From: Pedobacter schmidteae
GTDB taxonomy: Bacteria > Bacteroidota > Bacteroidia > Sphingobacteriales > Sphingobacteriaceae
Direction: 5' to 3'
NCBI GenBank assembly: GCA_945906015.1
Contig: CAMDQV010000002.1
Location: forward strand, 1 to 30,772
DNA: 30,772 nucleotides
Shown in pieces: positions 1-6,887 of the stretch. A model generated the notes under the pieces. It made no database searches, was not told the DNA's origin, and saw only the letters and a list, made by a program, of their open reading frames with translations. A program made the position numbers and the translations under genes. The stretch's first letter is position 1. The number at the start of each line of letters is the position of its first letter.

Positions 1-602
1 AATATTTTTTGTTGTGAAAATATTTCATGAACCATACATGCACCATTCCAAAGAACTAAATCTCTACCTGTTTTTTTTGCGACATATGCTCCCAAATTTC
101 TATCGGGGCCAAATATTATTTTTTGATCTTTTGGTAAACTTTCTACTACCTGAACAGCATTAGAAGAAGTGCATACAATATCACTCATGGCCTTCAATTC
201 TGCGGTACAATTCACATAGGTTATAACCATATGATCTGGGTACCTTTCTTTAAATTTTGCAAACAATCGTGGCGGACAACTATCTGATAAAGAACACCCA
301 GCTTTTAAATCTGGTAATAATACTTTCTTTTGCGGAGATAGTATTTTTGCTGTTTCTGCCATAAAATGTACCCCGGCAAAAACTATTACATCTGCATTAG
401 TTTTGGCAGCTTCCTGTGATAATCCTAGACTATCTCCAATATAATCAGCAATATCTTGAATGTCTGGATCCTGGTAATAATGTGCTAGTATAACCGCATT
501 TTTTTCTTTTTTTAAACGTTTAATTTCAGCAAAAAGATCCAGTGATGGGTCAATCGGTTCGTCTATAAATCCTTTGCTATTAAGTTCTTCGAAGGTATTC
601 AT
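1..602 (-). CDS. nadA: Quinolinate synthase NadA, 3' part beyond left edge
   Basis: NadA condenses iminoaspartate (made by NadB) with dihydroxyacetone phosphate to give quinolinate in de novo NAD synthesis, using a [4Fe-4S] cluster. Reading the minus strand from the ATG at 602-600 gives about 200 in-frame codons with no stop before the window edge. Family motifs seen include AHYYQDPDIQDIAD at about residues 40-53, DLKAGCSLSDSC at 98-109 and ICTSSNA-like VCTSSNA at 143-149; C103 and C144 are likely two of the three cluster ligands, and the third should lie beyond the edge. It is divergent from nadB, which makes its substrate, across a 409-bp spacer. The N-terminus is complete and the C-terminal third is missing only because the window ends. 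Identification is secure from motif content and context. Confidence 0.93.
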   Translation of the reverse strand, partial: MNTFEELNSKGFIDEPIDPSLDLFAEIKRLKKEKNAVILAHYYQDPDIQDIADYIGDSLGLSQEAAKTNADVIVFAGVHFMAETAKILSPQKKVLLPDLKAGCSLSDSCPPRLFAKFKERYPDHMVITYVNCTAELKAMSDIVCTSSNAVQVVESLPKDQKIIFGPDRNLGAYVAKKTGRDLVLWNGACMVHEIFSQQKI

Positions 603-1011
603 TTATCAACTATTTAATAATTACAATTTATATTTTAAATAATATTCTTATTGTTTATTAGCGTGTTGGTAATGTTTATAAAAAGTATAAAATAGTATAT
701 GATTAATTGTTTTTAATTAATTATTAACAATTTCTAAACAATTATTTAATACTATAGTATTGATAAACAAGCAGTTTAATTATCCTAATTATTTTTCACT
801 TATTTATATGTTTATTTTTTATAAATTATAAAAAGTGGAATACTCTTAATTATTTGATTAAAACTAAATCAAAAATAAACTAATTTCGGTTGAATAGAAC
901 AACTTATAAGTCTGTTTGTATTTTATTCAACGACTATTGCCACTAAATTAACATCTTTGTTGAGGTTATTAACACGATCTGTAATAGTGATACGCTTAAG
1001 TTTTTTAGTCT
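603..1011. other. nadA-nadB divergent intergenic region
   Basis: This 409-bp spacer is very AT-rich and has no convincing coding potential or RNA fold. It must carry the promoters of both nadA (minus) and nadB (plus). A possible nadA promoter and an overlapping inverted repeat (TTTGATT at 853-859, AATCAAA at 867-873) are described separately. For nadB the nearest match to the Bacteroidota -7 box is CATCTTTG at 952-959, one base off TAnnTTTG and without a well-placed -33 element. A second inverted repeat, TAATTGTTT at 704-712 and AAACAATTA at 736-744, is probably chance in such AT-rich DNA. Confidence 0.6.
870..902 (-). promoter_or_regulatory. Candidate nadA promoter
   Basis: On the minus strand TATTTTTG (plus-strand coordinates 870-877) matches the Bacteroidota -7 consensus TAnnTTTG, and a TTG lies 22 bp upstream (900-902), close to the usual 19-21 bp spacing. 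It would leave a 5' leader of about 260 nt before the nadA ATG, which is long, so another start nearer the gene is possible. An inverted repeat centred at 863 overlaps the box. Confidence 0.3.
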
Positions 1012-2601
1012 ATGAAGAATGTTGATTTTTTAGTTATCGGGTCAGGTATTGCCGGTTTAAGTTTTGCATTAAAAGTCGCACAATATGGTAAGGTTCTGAT
1101 AGTTACAAAAGTAAACGAAGATGAATCCAATACAAAATACGCTCAAGGTGGTGTAGCGGTTGTTGTGGATAAAGAAGAAGATTCGTTTGATAAACACATA
1201 GAAGATACCCTTATAGCTGGAGATGGTTTATGTGACAAACATATTGTCGAAATTGTTGTAAAGGAAGGTCCTGCCCGTATTGATGAAATTATTAAATACG
1301 GCACTCATTTTGATAAAACCAAGAAAGGAATATTTGATCTTGCTAAAGAGGGTGGACATTCTGAAAGTCGAGTGCTACACTATAAGGATATAACCGGTTT
1401 AGAAATAGAGCGAGCGTTATTGGCTCAAATTCATAGTAATGCCAATATTGAAGTTTTAACGCATTATTTTGCCGTTGAACTTATTACTCAGCATCATATT
1501 GGAGAGTTTGTAGATAAAAAATCTGGGGACATCGAATGTTATGGTATTTATGCTTTAAATACCGCTTCAAACAAGGTTGAAAAGTTTTTATCTAAGGTTA
1601 CATTGATGGCTTCTGGCGGTGCGGGTCATATTTATTCTACGACTACAAATCCTGTAATAGCTACCGGGGATGGTATTGCAATGGCTTATCGTGCTAAAGC
1701 CAAAGTTAGGAATATGGAATTTATTCAGTTTCACCCTACAGCTTTATATAATCCGGGCGAGTATCCTTCTTTTTTAATTTCTGAAGCCGTCAGAGGTTAT
1801 GGGGGTGTTTTAAAAACAAAGAACAGTGAAGAATTCATGCAGAATTATGATGATAGAGGGTCTCTTGCCCCCCGCGATATCGTAGCACGTGCGATAGATG
1901 CGGAAATGAAGAAGTCAGGAGATGATTTTGTGTATCTTGACATACGACACCGTGCCAAGGCTGATATTTTGTCTCATTTTCCAAACATTTATGCCAAGTG
2001 TCTAAGCATTGGAATAGATATGACCCATGATATGATTCCGGTAACCCCTGCTGCACATTATATGTGTGGAGGTATATTGGTAGATGAAGATGGAAGGTCA
2101 TCAATACATCGCTTATATGCCTGTGGCGAATGTGCTTCTACCGGTCTTCATGGTGCAAACCGATTGGCCTCAAATTCTCTTCTTGAGGCGCCCGTATTTG
2201 CTCATAGAATATTTGAGCATGCTATCAACGTGTTTAAGAACAATATTATTCCCGATAATATACCGGAATGGGATGAAACAGATACTAAACTATCGAACGA
2301 AGATATTTTAGTGACTCACAATCTTCGTGAAACACAAAAGATTATGAGCGACTATGTCGGTATTGTGAGATCTGATTTCAGGCTAGAACGTGCACTGCGC
2401 CGTTTAGGTTTATTACACGAAGAGACAGAGAGTTTTTATAAAAAGACTACCCTTTCTGTTAAACTTTGTGAGTTAAGGAACGTTATTCAGAATGCCTATT
2501 TAGTTATTAAATCTGCCATGAAGCGCAAAGAAAGTCGCGGTTTACATTATACTACAGATTATAATCCGCATGCCCAAGAACCCCACGATACCATTTTTTA
2601 A
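1012..2601 (+). CDS. nadB: L-aspartate oxidase NadB
   Basis: NadB is the FAD enzyme that oxidises L-aspartate to iminoaspartate, the first step of de novo NAD synthesis, feeding NadA encoded divergently. The 529-residue length fits the family. Visible features are the N-terminal dinucleotide motif GSGIAG at residues 10-15, the TKYAQGGVA segment at 41-49, EGGHSESR at 113-120 in the substrate region, FHPTALY at 240-246, the catalytic-arginine segment LAPRDIVARA with R288 (equivalent to E. coli R290), and NRLASNSLLE at 383-392 contacting FAD. The C-terminal helical domain is complete. No nadC is present in the window. The ATG at 1012 places the FAD motif at the usual distance. The carbonic anhydrase-like gene starts 10 bp after the stop, suggesting one transcript. 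Confidence 0.95.
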   Translation: MKNVDFLVIGSGIAGLSFALKVAQYGKVLIVTKVNEDESNTKYAQGGVAVVVDKEEDSFDKHIEDTLIAGDGLCDKHIVEIVVKEGPARIDEIIKYGTHFDKTKKGIFDLAKEGGHSESRVLHYKDITGLEIERALLAQIHSNANIEVLTHYFAVELITQHHIGEFVDKKSGDIECYGIYALNTASNKVEKFLSKVTLMASGGAGHIYSTTTNPVIATGDGIAMAYRAKAKVRNMEFIQFHPTALYNPGEYPSFLISEAVRGYGGVLKTKNSEEFMQNYDDRGSLAPRDIVARAIDAEMKKSGDDFVYLDIRHRAKADILSHFPNIYAKCLSIGIDMTHDMIPVTPAAHYMCGGILVDEDGRSSIHRLYACGECASTGLHGANRLASNSLLEAPVFAHRIFEHAINVFKNNIIPDNIPEWDETDTKLSNEDILVTHNLRETQKIMSDYVGIVRSDFRLERALRRLGLLHEETESFYKKTTLSVKLCELRNVIQNAYLVIKSAMKRKESRGLHYTTDYNPHAQEPHDTIF

Positions 2602-2611
2602 TATATAAATT

Positions 2612-3133
2612 ATGCCACTAATATTACCAGTGAAAGGTGTTTATCCAGTGATGGGTGAAAATTGTTTTCTAGCCCAAAATTCAACCATAGTAGGTGATGT
2701 TACCTTGGGTAATCATTGTTCTGTATGGTTCAACGCAGTGATCAGGGGAGACGTAAATTACATTAGGATTGGTGATAATACCAATATTCAGGATGGTGCT
2801 GTTATCCACTGTACCTATTTGACTGCTGCTACTAGTATAGGCAGCAATGTTTCAATTGGGCACAATGCTTTGGTTCATGGCTGCACCCTACAAGACTATG
2901 TTTTGATCGGGATGGGAGCAATAGTCATGGATCATGCTATAGTGGAAGAGTTTTGTATTATTGCTGCAGGAGCCATAGTTCTTGAAAACACTGTTTGTGA
3001 GTCTGGTTATTTATATGCCGGTGTACCCGCAAAGAAGATCAAGCCATTAACTGAAGAACAGATCGCTTTATTAAAGAGGTTGCCAGAGAATTATAAACTA
3101 TATTCCAATTGGTTTATTCCAGATTCGGAATAG
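2612..3133 (+). CDS. Gamma-class carbonic anhydrase-like hexapeptide protein
   Basis: This 173-residue protein is a left-handed beta-helix of the gamma carbonic anhydrase/PaaY/YrdA group. It contains the group signature FNAVIRGDVNYIRIGDNTNI at residues 40-59 and successive hexapeptide turns to about residue 125, followed by a C-terminal helix. Three histidines at the expected metal-ligand positions are visible: H66 (AVIH), H84 (SIGH) and H89 (LVHG). The fold should form trimers with metal at subunit interfaces. Actual carbonic anhydrase activity varies in this group and cannot be read from sequence; acyl-CoA thioesterase or purely structural roles are alternatives. It follows nadB after 10 bp. 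Its last 20 bases overlap tail-to-tail with the minus-strand lipoprotein gene. Confidence 0.85.
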   Translation: MPLILPVKGVYPVMGENCFLAQNSTIVGDVTLGNHCSVWFNAVIRGDVNYIRIGDNTNIQDGAVIHCTYLTAATSIGSNVSIGHNALVHGCTLQDYVLIGMGAIVMDHAIVEEFCIIAAGAIVLENTVCESGYLYAGVPAKKIKPLTEEQIALLKRLPENYKLYSNWFIPDSE

Positions 3134-4745
3134 TTACATTCTCTTCTAGATCCCAGTTTGGTCGTAAGGATATGGTTTTTTCAAATGTCCAGGTGTTCTC
3201 GGGCTGCCTTTTTAAGATTACATTTCCAGTATCCCATTCACCATTATTATTATCATCGTAAATAACCCTTATCTTATACTTTGCTGTTGGATACCTGGTA
3301 TAGTTTAATACTATGTTCTTGCTAATTCGGTCTTGTCTTAAGACTTTATCACTTTCATTAAGCCATTGTATGATATAGTTTTTACTAGTATCCGGTACGG
3401 TGATTTTAATGGATATACTTCCATAGTTATCCTCGCTATCCAGGTCAAACTTTCTGGCATAGACCTTTGTTTTAGTGCCCAGTATGTCTGTAAAAGCATT
3501 ATTTTCCAGCCTTAATATATATTGCTTTTTTAATTTCCAGGGGTATTTTATAGTGTATGTTTTTGGATTATTTATGTTTTTCACCAGTTCATAAGCCTTT
3601 ATCGCAAGCGAGTCTTCTAGTATACTTATAAGTTTAGTATCGAATGATTTTATAGGTGATGAAAATTTGATTGCAAGTTCTGAGCCCGGTCTGATTTTTG
3701 TTCCAATAATATTATCAGTTATAATAACCAATGGGGTATACGTGTCTCTTTTATTTCTTCTTAGAATAATCGTATCCAAACTTATTTCTTTTGAGTTTAC
3801 AGCAACTTTTATGGAATCAAAAGTAAGTTCGGGCAGCCAGATTAGGGCCGTATCTCTTGTGTTTGAAAACTCTACAGTTTTGGTTGCGTTTAGTTCTGAT
3901 GGTTCTAGTATAGTAATAGAAGGATTAAGAATGGCTTTATTAAATATTAAGGTAAGCCGTCCATCGGTTTCAATCTTCCTGTCGGTTACTGAAAATATTT
4001 TTGGAGCTTCTTTAAAAACCTTCAGTTCTATGTTGCTTGTATCTTTATTAAGATTAATTACTTGATTCAAAAACCCGATCTCTTCAGAGTTGCCATTATA
4101 GATTCGGTCACCCCCTTGTTCATTCAGAGCATAGATTCGATATTTATCTTCCCGTAAATTCGATAATTTAAATGATCCCGAAGTATCCGTTGTTGTAAAG
4201 AAGCTGGCTTTTTTCTTACCAAAAAGTGAGTCTTGACTTACCGGTAAAATAAATACTGTAACATCTTTCAGTTTTTGTTTGGTAAGTGAATTAATTACTT
4301 TACCAGAAATGGACAGGGAATCTATTTGATCACCAGTTGAAAAAACATAACTGTAATTTTTTAGGATATTACTCTCGTTCACATCCGCTATTGCTTTTCC
4401 AAAGTTAATGGTGTAGGTAGTGTTTTTTTGTAAAGCTTCTTCAAAGTTAATTTGTAAAATTTCTTTTTTTGATTTATAGACAGGCGGGATTTCCATTGCT
4501 GGTGATACACTTATTTCTGTAAATTCATTACTGAGTTTAACAAATTCATCAAATTCTATTTCAATTTCAGATCCTTTAAAATTTCGTGTTAAATTTTTTG
4601 GTATTTCCTTTACTATAACGGGTTGGATAGTGTCTCTTGGTCCTCCCGTTGGCGATTGTACACTTGCACACGATATCAGGAACAATGAGTAAAAAAACAC
4701 CAGTCCGGGAATTGTTAAAAATATCGTCTTTTTAATTTTTGCCAT
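3114..4745 (-). CDS. Ig-like (SbsA-type) domain lipoprotein
   Basis: A 543-residue predicted outer-membrane or periplasmic lipoprotein. The N-terminus has a lysine-rich start, a hydrophobic stretch and a lipobox LISC with the lipidated cysteine at C26, followed by ASVQSPTGGPRDT, a segment I recognise at the mature N-terminus of a widespread Bacteroidota family. Residues about 40-135 look like a bacterial Ig-like (Big_5/SbsA) domain ending in YSYVFSTGD. Residues about 145-240 (SGKVINSLTKQKLKDVTV...) look like a carboxypeptidase-regulatory-like beta-sandwich. More beta-rich repeats follow. It lies 133 bp downstream of mnmG on the same strand and overlaps the carbonic anhydrase gene by 20 bp at the 3' end. 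Molecular function is unknown; a surface or cell-wall structural role is inferred. Confidence 0.8.
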   Translation of the reverse strand: MAKIKKTIFLTIPGLVFFYSLFLISCASVQSPTGGPRDTIQPVIVKEIPKNLTRNFKGSEIEIEFDEFVKLSNEFTEISVSPAMEIPPVYKSKKEILQINFEEALQKNTTYTINFGKAIADVNESNILKNYSYVFSTGDQIDSLSISGKVINSLTKQKLKDVTVFILPVSQDSLFGKKKASFFTTTDTSGSFKLSNLREDKYRIYALNEQGGDRIYNGNSEEIGFLNQVINLNKDTSNIELKVFKEAPKIFSVTDRKIETDGRLTLIFNKAILNPSITILEPSELNATKTVEFSNTRDTALIWLPELTFDSIKVAVNSKEISLDTIILRRNKRDTYTPLVIITDNIIGTKIRPGSELAIKFSSPIKSFDTKLISILEDSLAIKAYELVKNINNPKTYTIKYPWKLKKQYILRLENNAFTDILGTKTKVYARKFDLDSEDNYGSISIKITVPDTSKNYIIQWLNESDKVLRQDRISKNIVLNYTRYPTAKYKIRVIYDDNNNGEWDTGNVILKRQPENTWTFEKTISLRPNWDLEENVTIPNLE

Positions 4746-4878
4746 TTTTAAGCCCTCTGCCGAATTTTATATTGTTTTGGAATTATCATATTGGCACACC
4801 CTAGAAAGTGTCCTAAAAACAATGTTTTTTTATTAATTGATTTTTTGTGTAAGTTATTGTTAATCAATATGTTAAATA

Positions 4879-6741
4879 TCATCTGCTCATATGAACCATT
4901 AAAACTGAAATATCAGAAGGTGAAACGCCAGATATCCTAGAAGCCTGACCTAAAGTTCTGGGTTTTACTTTCATCAGCTTTTCGCGGGCTTCTTTTGAAA
5001 GAGATATAAGTTCGCGATAATTAAATTCAGGATTGATGATCTGATCTTCCATCCTTTTCATTTTATTAACTATTTCTAGTTCTTTCTCAAAATAGCTTTC
5101 GTATTTAACTTTTATTTCTGCTTGTTCAACCGTTTCCTGATCATAAGAATTTAAGATAGTATTAAAAGCTGGATCTGCTTTTCTAAGATTTTCAAAACTG
5201 ATCTGTGGTCTGGTGATTAGTTGAAACAGTTTAACATTTTGAGTTATTCCAGGTGTACCTTGGGTTTCTAGTATACTATTTATAGCATTTGGTGCAATTG
5301 ATGTGTTTTTTAAATAAGCTACGATAGTATCCGCATTTTTTATTTTCTGATTTACCTTCTCAAGTCTTTCATCATTGATGAGCCCCAGTCTGTGGCCAAT
5401 TTGACTTAGTCTAATGTCTGCATTATCTTGACGCAGTAGCAATCTGTGTTCTGCTCTTGAGGTGAACATTCTGTATGGTTCCTCGGTTCCCTTAGTAACC
5501 AAGTCATCAATTAATACCCCAATATATGATTCCGCTCTTTTTAAGATTAACTCTTCTTTTTCATTTATTTTTAGGTGTGCATTAATGCCTGCCATGAATC
5601 CTTGGCAAGCCGCTTCTTCATATCCTGTAGTTCCGTTGATCTGCCCAGCGAAATATAGGTTTTTAATTTTTTTGGTTTCGAGTGTTACACCTAATTGAGT
5701 TGGAGGGAAGAAATCATACTCTATTGCGTATCCAGGACGAAACATTTTTGCATTTTCAAATCCTGGAATTTTTGTTAATGCCCTGTATTGAATATCTTCT
5801 GGTAGTGAGGTCGAGAATCCGTTGACGTAAATTTCTACAGTATTCCACCCCTCGGGTTCTACAAAGATCTGGTGTCTGTCTCTTTCTGCAAAGCGGTTTA
5901 TTTTGTCTTCAATTGATGGGCAATATCTTGGTCCCAGCCCCTTAATCCTTCCTGTGAACATCGGTGATTTCTCAAATCCTTCTTTTAATGTTTCGTGTAC
6001 TTCTGAATTTGTATAGGTTATCCAGCAGCATCTTTGTTCTGTGGGTAGTTCTACATTGGTATACGAAAACCTTCCCCTCTTCTCATCGCCCCATTGTTCT
6101 TCCATTTTGGAATAGTTGAGTGAGCGACCATCTACTCTTGGTGGAGTACCTGTTTTCATTCGTCCTGATTCAAAGCCCAGTTCAACTAATTGTTCTGTTA
6201 TTCCAGTTGCCGATTTTTCTCCAGTTCTGCCGCCACCAAATTTTTTCTCACCTATATGTATAAGTCCGTTCAGGAATGTGCCGTTGGTTAATACTACCGC
6301 TTTTGAACTAATCTTTATTCCTAGCGATGTTATCACACCACACACCTTGTTATCTTCAATTAACAAAGAGGTAGCAGTATCTTGCCAGAAATCGACATTG
6401 GGTGTTCTTTCTAGTGCTAGCCTCCACTCTTCAGCAAATCTTTTCCGGTCGCTTTGTGCTCTAGGACTCCACATAGCCGGTCCTTTTGAGCTGTTTAGCA
6501 TTCTAAATTGCAGAGTTGTTTTATCGGTTATTATACCCGAGTAACCACCCATGGCATCTATTTCGCGCACAATTTGCCCCTTTGCTACGCCACCCATTGC
6601 AGGATTGCAACTCATTTGTGCTATCGTTTCCATATTCATGGTAATTAGCAAAACTTTTGAGCCCAGGTTTGCTGCCACCGCTGCAGCCTCACAGCCCGCA
6701 TGTCCCGCACCAACCACTATTACATCGTATTTGTCAAACAT
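4879..6741 (-). CDS. mnmG: tRNA uridine 5-carboxymethylaminomethyl modification enzyme MnmG (GidA)
   Basis: MnmG, with MnmE, installs the (carboxymethyl)aminomethyl group on the wobble uridine (U34) of certain tRNAs using FAD, NADH and methylene-tetrahydrofolate. The 620-residue length is typical. The FAD motif GAGHAG is at residues 11-16. The conserved cysteine segment MSCNPAMGGVAKG carries C45 and the second conserved cysteine lies in LGPRYCPSIEDK. Other signatures are TGTFLNGLIHIG, SGRMKTGTPPR, QINGTTGYEEAACQG and the C-terminal RTLGQASRISGVSPSDISVL helical domain that contacts MnmE and tRNA. The start at 6741 gives the usual short N-terminus before the FAD motif. A parS site begins 10 bp upstream of this ATG. 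The gene is classically near the replication origin in many bacteria. Confidence 0.97.
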   Translation of the reverse strand: MFDKYDVIVVGAGHAGCEAAAVAANLGSKVLLITMNMETIAQMSCNPAMGGVAKGQIVREIDAMGGYSGIITDKTTLQFRMLNSSKGPAMWSPRAQSDRKRFAEEWRLALERTPNVDFWQDTATSLLIEDNKVCGVITSLGIKISSKAVVLTNGTFLNGLIHIGEKKFGGGRTGEKSATGITEQLVELGFESGRMKTGTPPRVDGRSLNYSKMEEQWGDEKRGRFSYTNVELPTEQRCCWITYTNSEVHETLKEGFEKSPMFTGRIKGLGPRYCPSIEDKINRFAERDRHQIFVEPEGWNTVEIYVNGFSTSLPEDIQYRALTKIPGFENAKMFRPGYAIEYDFFPPTQLGVTLETKKIKNLYFAGQINGTTGYEEAACQGFMAGINAHLKINEKEELILKRAESYIGVLIDDLVTKGTEEPYRMFTSRAEHRLLLRQDNADIRLSQIGHRLGLINDERLEKVNQKIKNADTIVAYLKNTSIAPNAINSILETQGTPGITQNVKLFQLITRPQISFENLRKADPAFNTILNSYDQETVEQAEIKVKYESYFEKELEIVNKMKRMEDQIINPEFNYRELISLSKEAREKLMKVKPRTLGQASRISGVSPSDISVLMVHMSR

Positions 6742-6750
6742 TTTTATGGA

Positions 6751-6766
6751 TGTTCCACGTGGAACA
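6751..6766. other. parS: parS centromere site 1 (perfect 16-bp palindrome)
   Basis: The sequence TGTTCCACGTGGAACA is a perfect 16-bp palindrome matching the ParB/Spo0J recognition site TGTTNCACGTGNAACA. ParB loads here, clamps the DNA and spreads, and with ParA and SMC it organises and segregates the origin region. The site starts 10 bp upstream of the mnmG start codon, so it also lies in the mnmG leader. A second copy lies with its centre 54 bp away. Confidence 0.92.
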
Positions 6767-6804
6767 ATAATTATTTTTAAAATTAGTCATTACTATTTAA
6801 TAAT

Positions 6805-6820
6805 TGTTTCACGTGGAACA
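6805..6820. other. parS: parS centromere site 2
   Basis: TGTTTCACGTGGAACA is identical to the reverse complement of the canonical B. subtilis site TGTTCCACGTGAAACA, differing from site 1 at one base. It lies in the same uup-mnmG spacer, 38 bp from site 1, and the intervening DNA (6767-6804) has only three G or C bases. Two near-perfect 16-bp copies in a 146-bp spacer are not expected by chance. Confidence 0.92.
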
Positions 6821-6887
6821 CGTTTATCAAAAGAGCTTAATGCTGTCAAAACCCAAACCCCGATAGATGCAGTTCTTTCTGAAGGGC

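Noticed and set aside
704..744. 9-bp inverted repeat TAATTGTTT / AAACAATTA with a 23-nt spacer
   Set aside because: It is made almost only of A and T in an AT-rich spacer, has a long spacer and no T-tract or recognisable operator pattern; chance is the best explanation.
603..1011. Replication origin in the AT-rich nadA-nadB spacer
   Set aside because: AT-richness is suggestive but there is no cluster of DnaA boxes (TTATCCACA-like) and dnaA is not adjacent. The few TTATCCA-like matches elsewhere in the window are isolated and inside genes.
1880..1895. CACGTG core inside nadB (1886-1891) as a third parS site
   Set aside because: The flanking bases (TAG on the left, CGA on the right) do not match TGTTNC/GNAACA; only the 6-bp core and no arms are present.
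1835..2311. Small open frames antisense or out of frame to nadB, and similar frames within mnmG, DUF4175, metalloprotease, porX and lpxC-fabZ
   Set aside because: They lie wholly inside genes with strong motif support, have no family motifs and no plausible promoter; they are shadow frames.
4746..4878. Terminator between mnmG and the lipoprotein gene (AAAAACAATGTTTTT near 4815)
   Set aside because: The repeat has almost no loop and only A/T pairs, so it would not form a stable hairpin.
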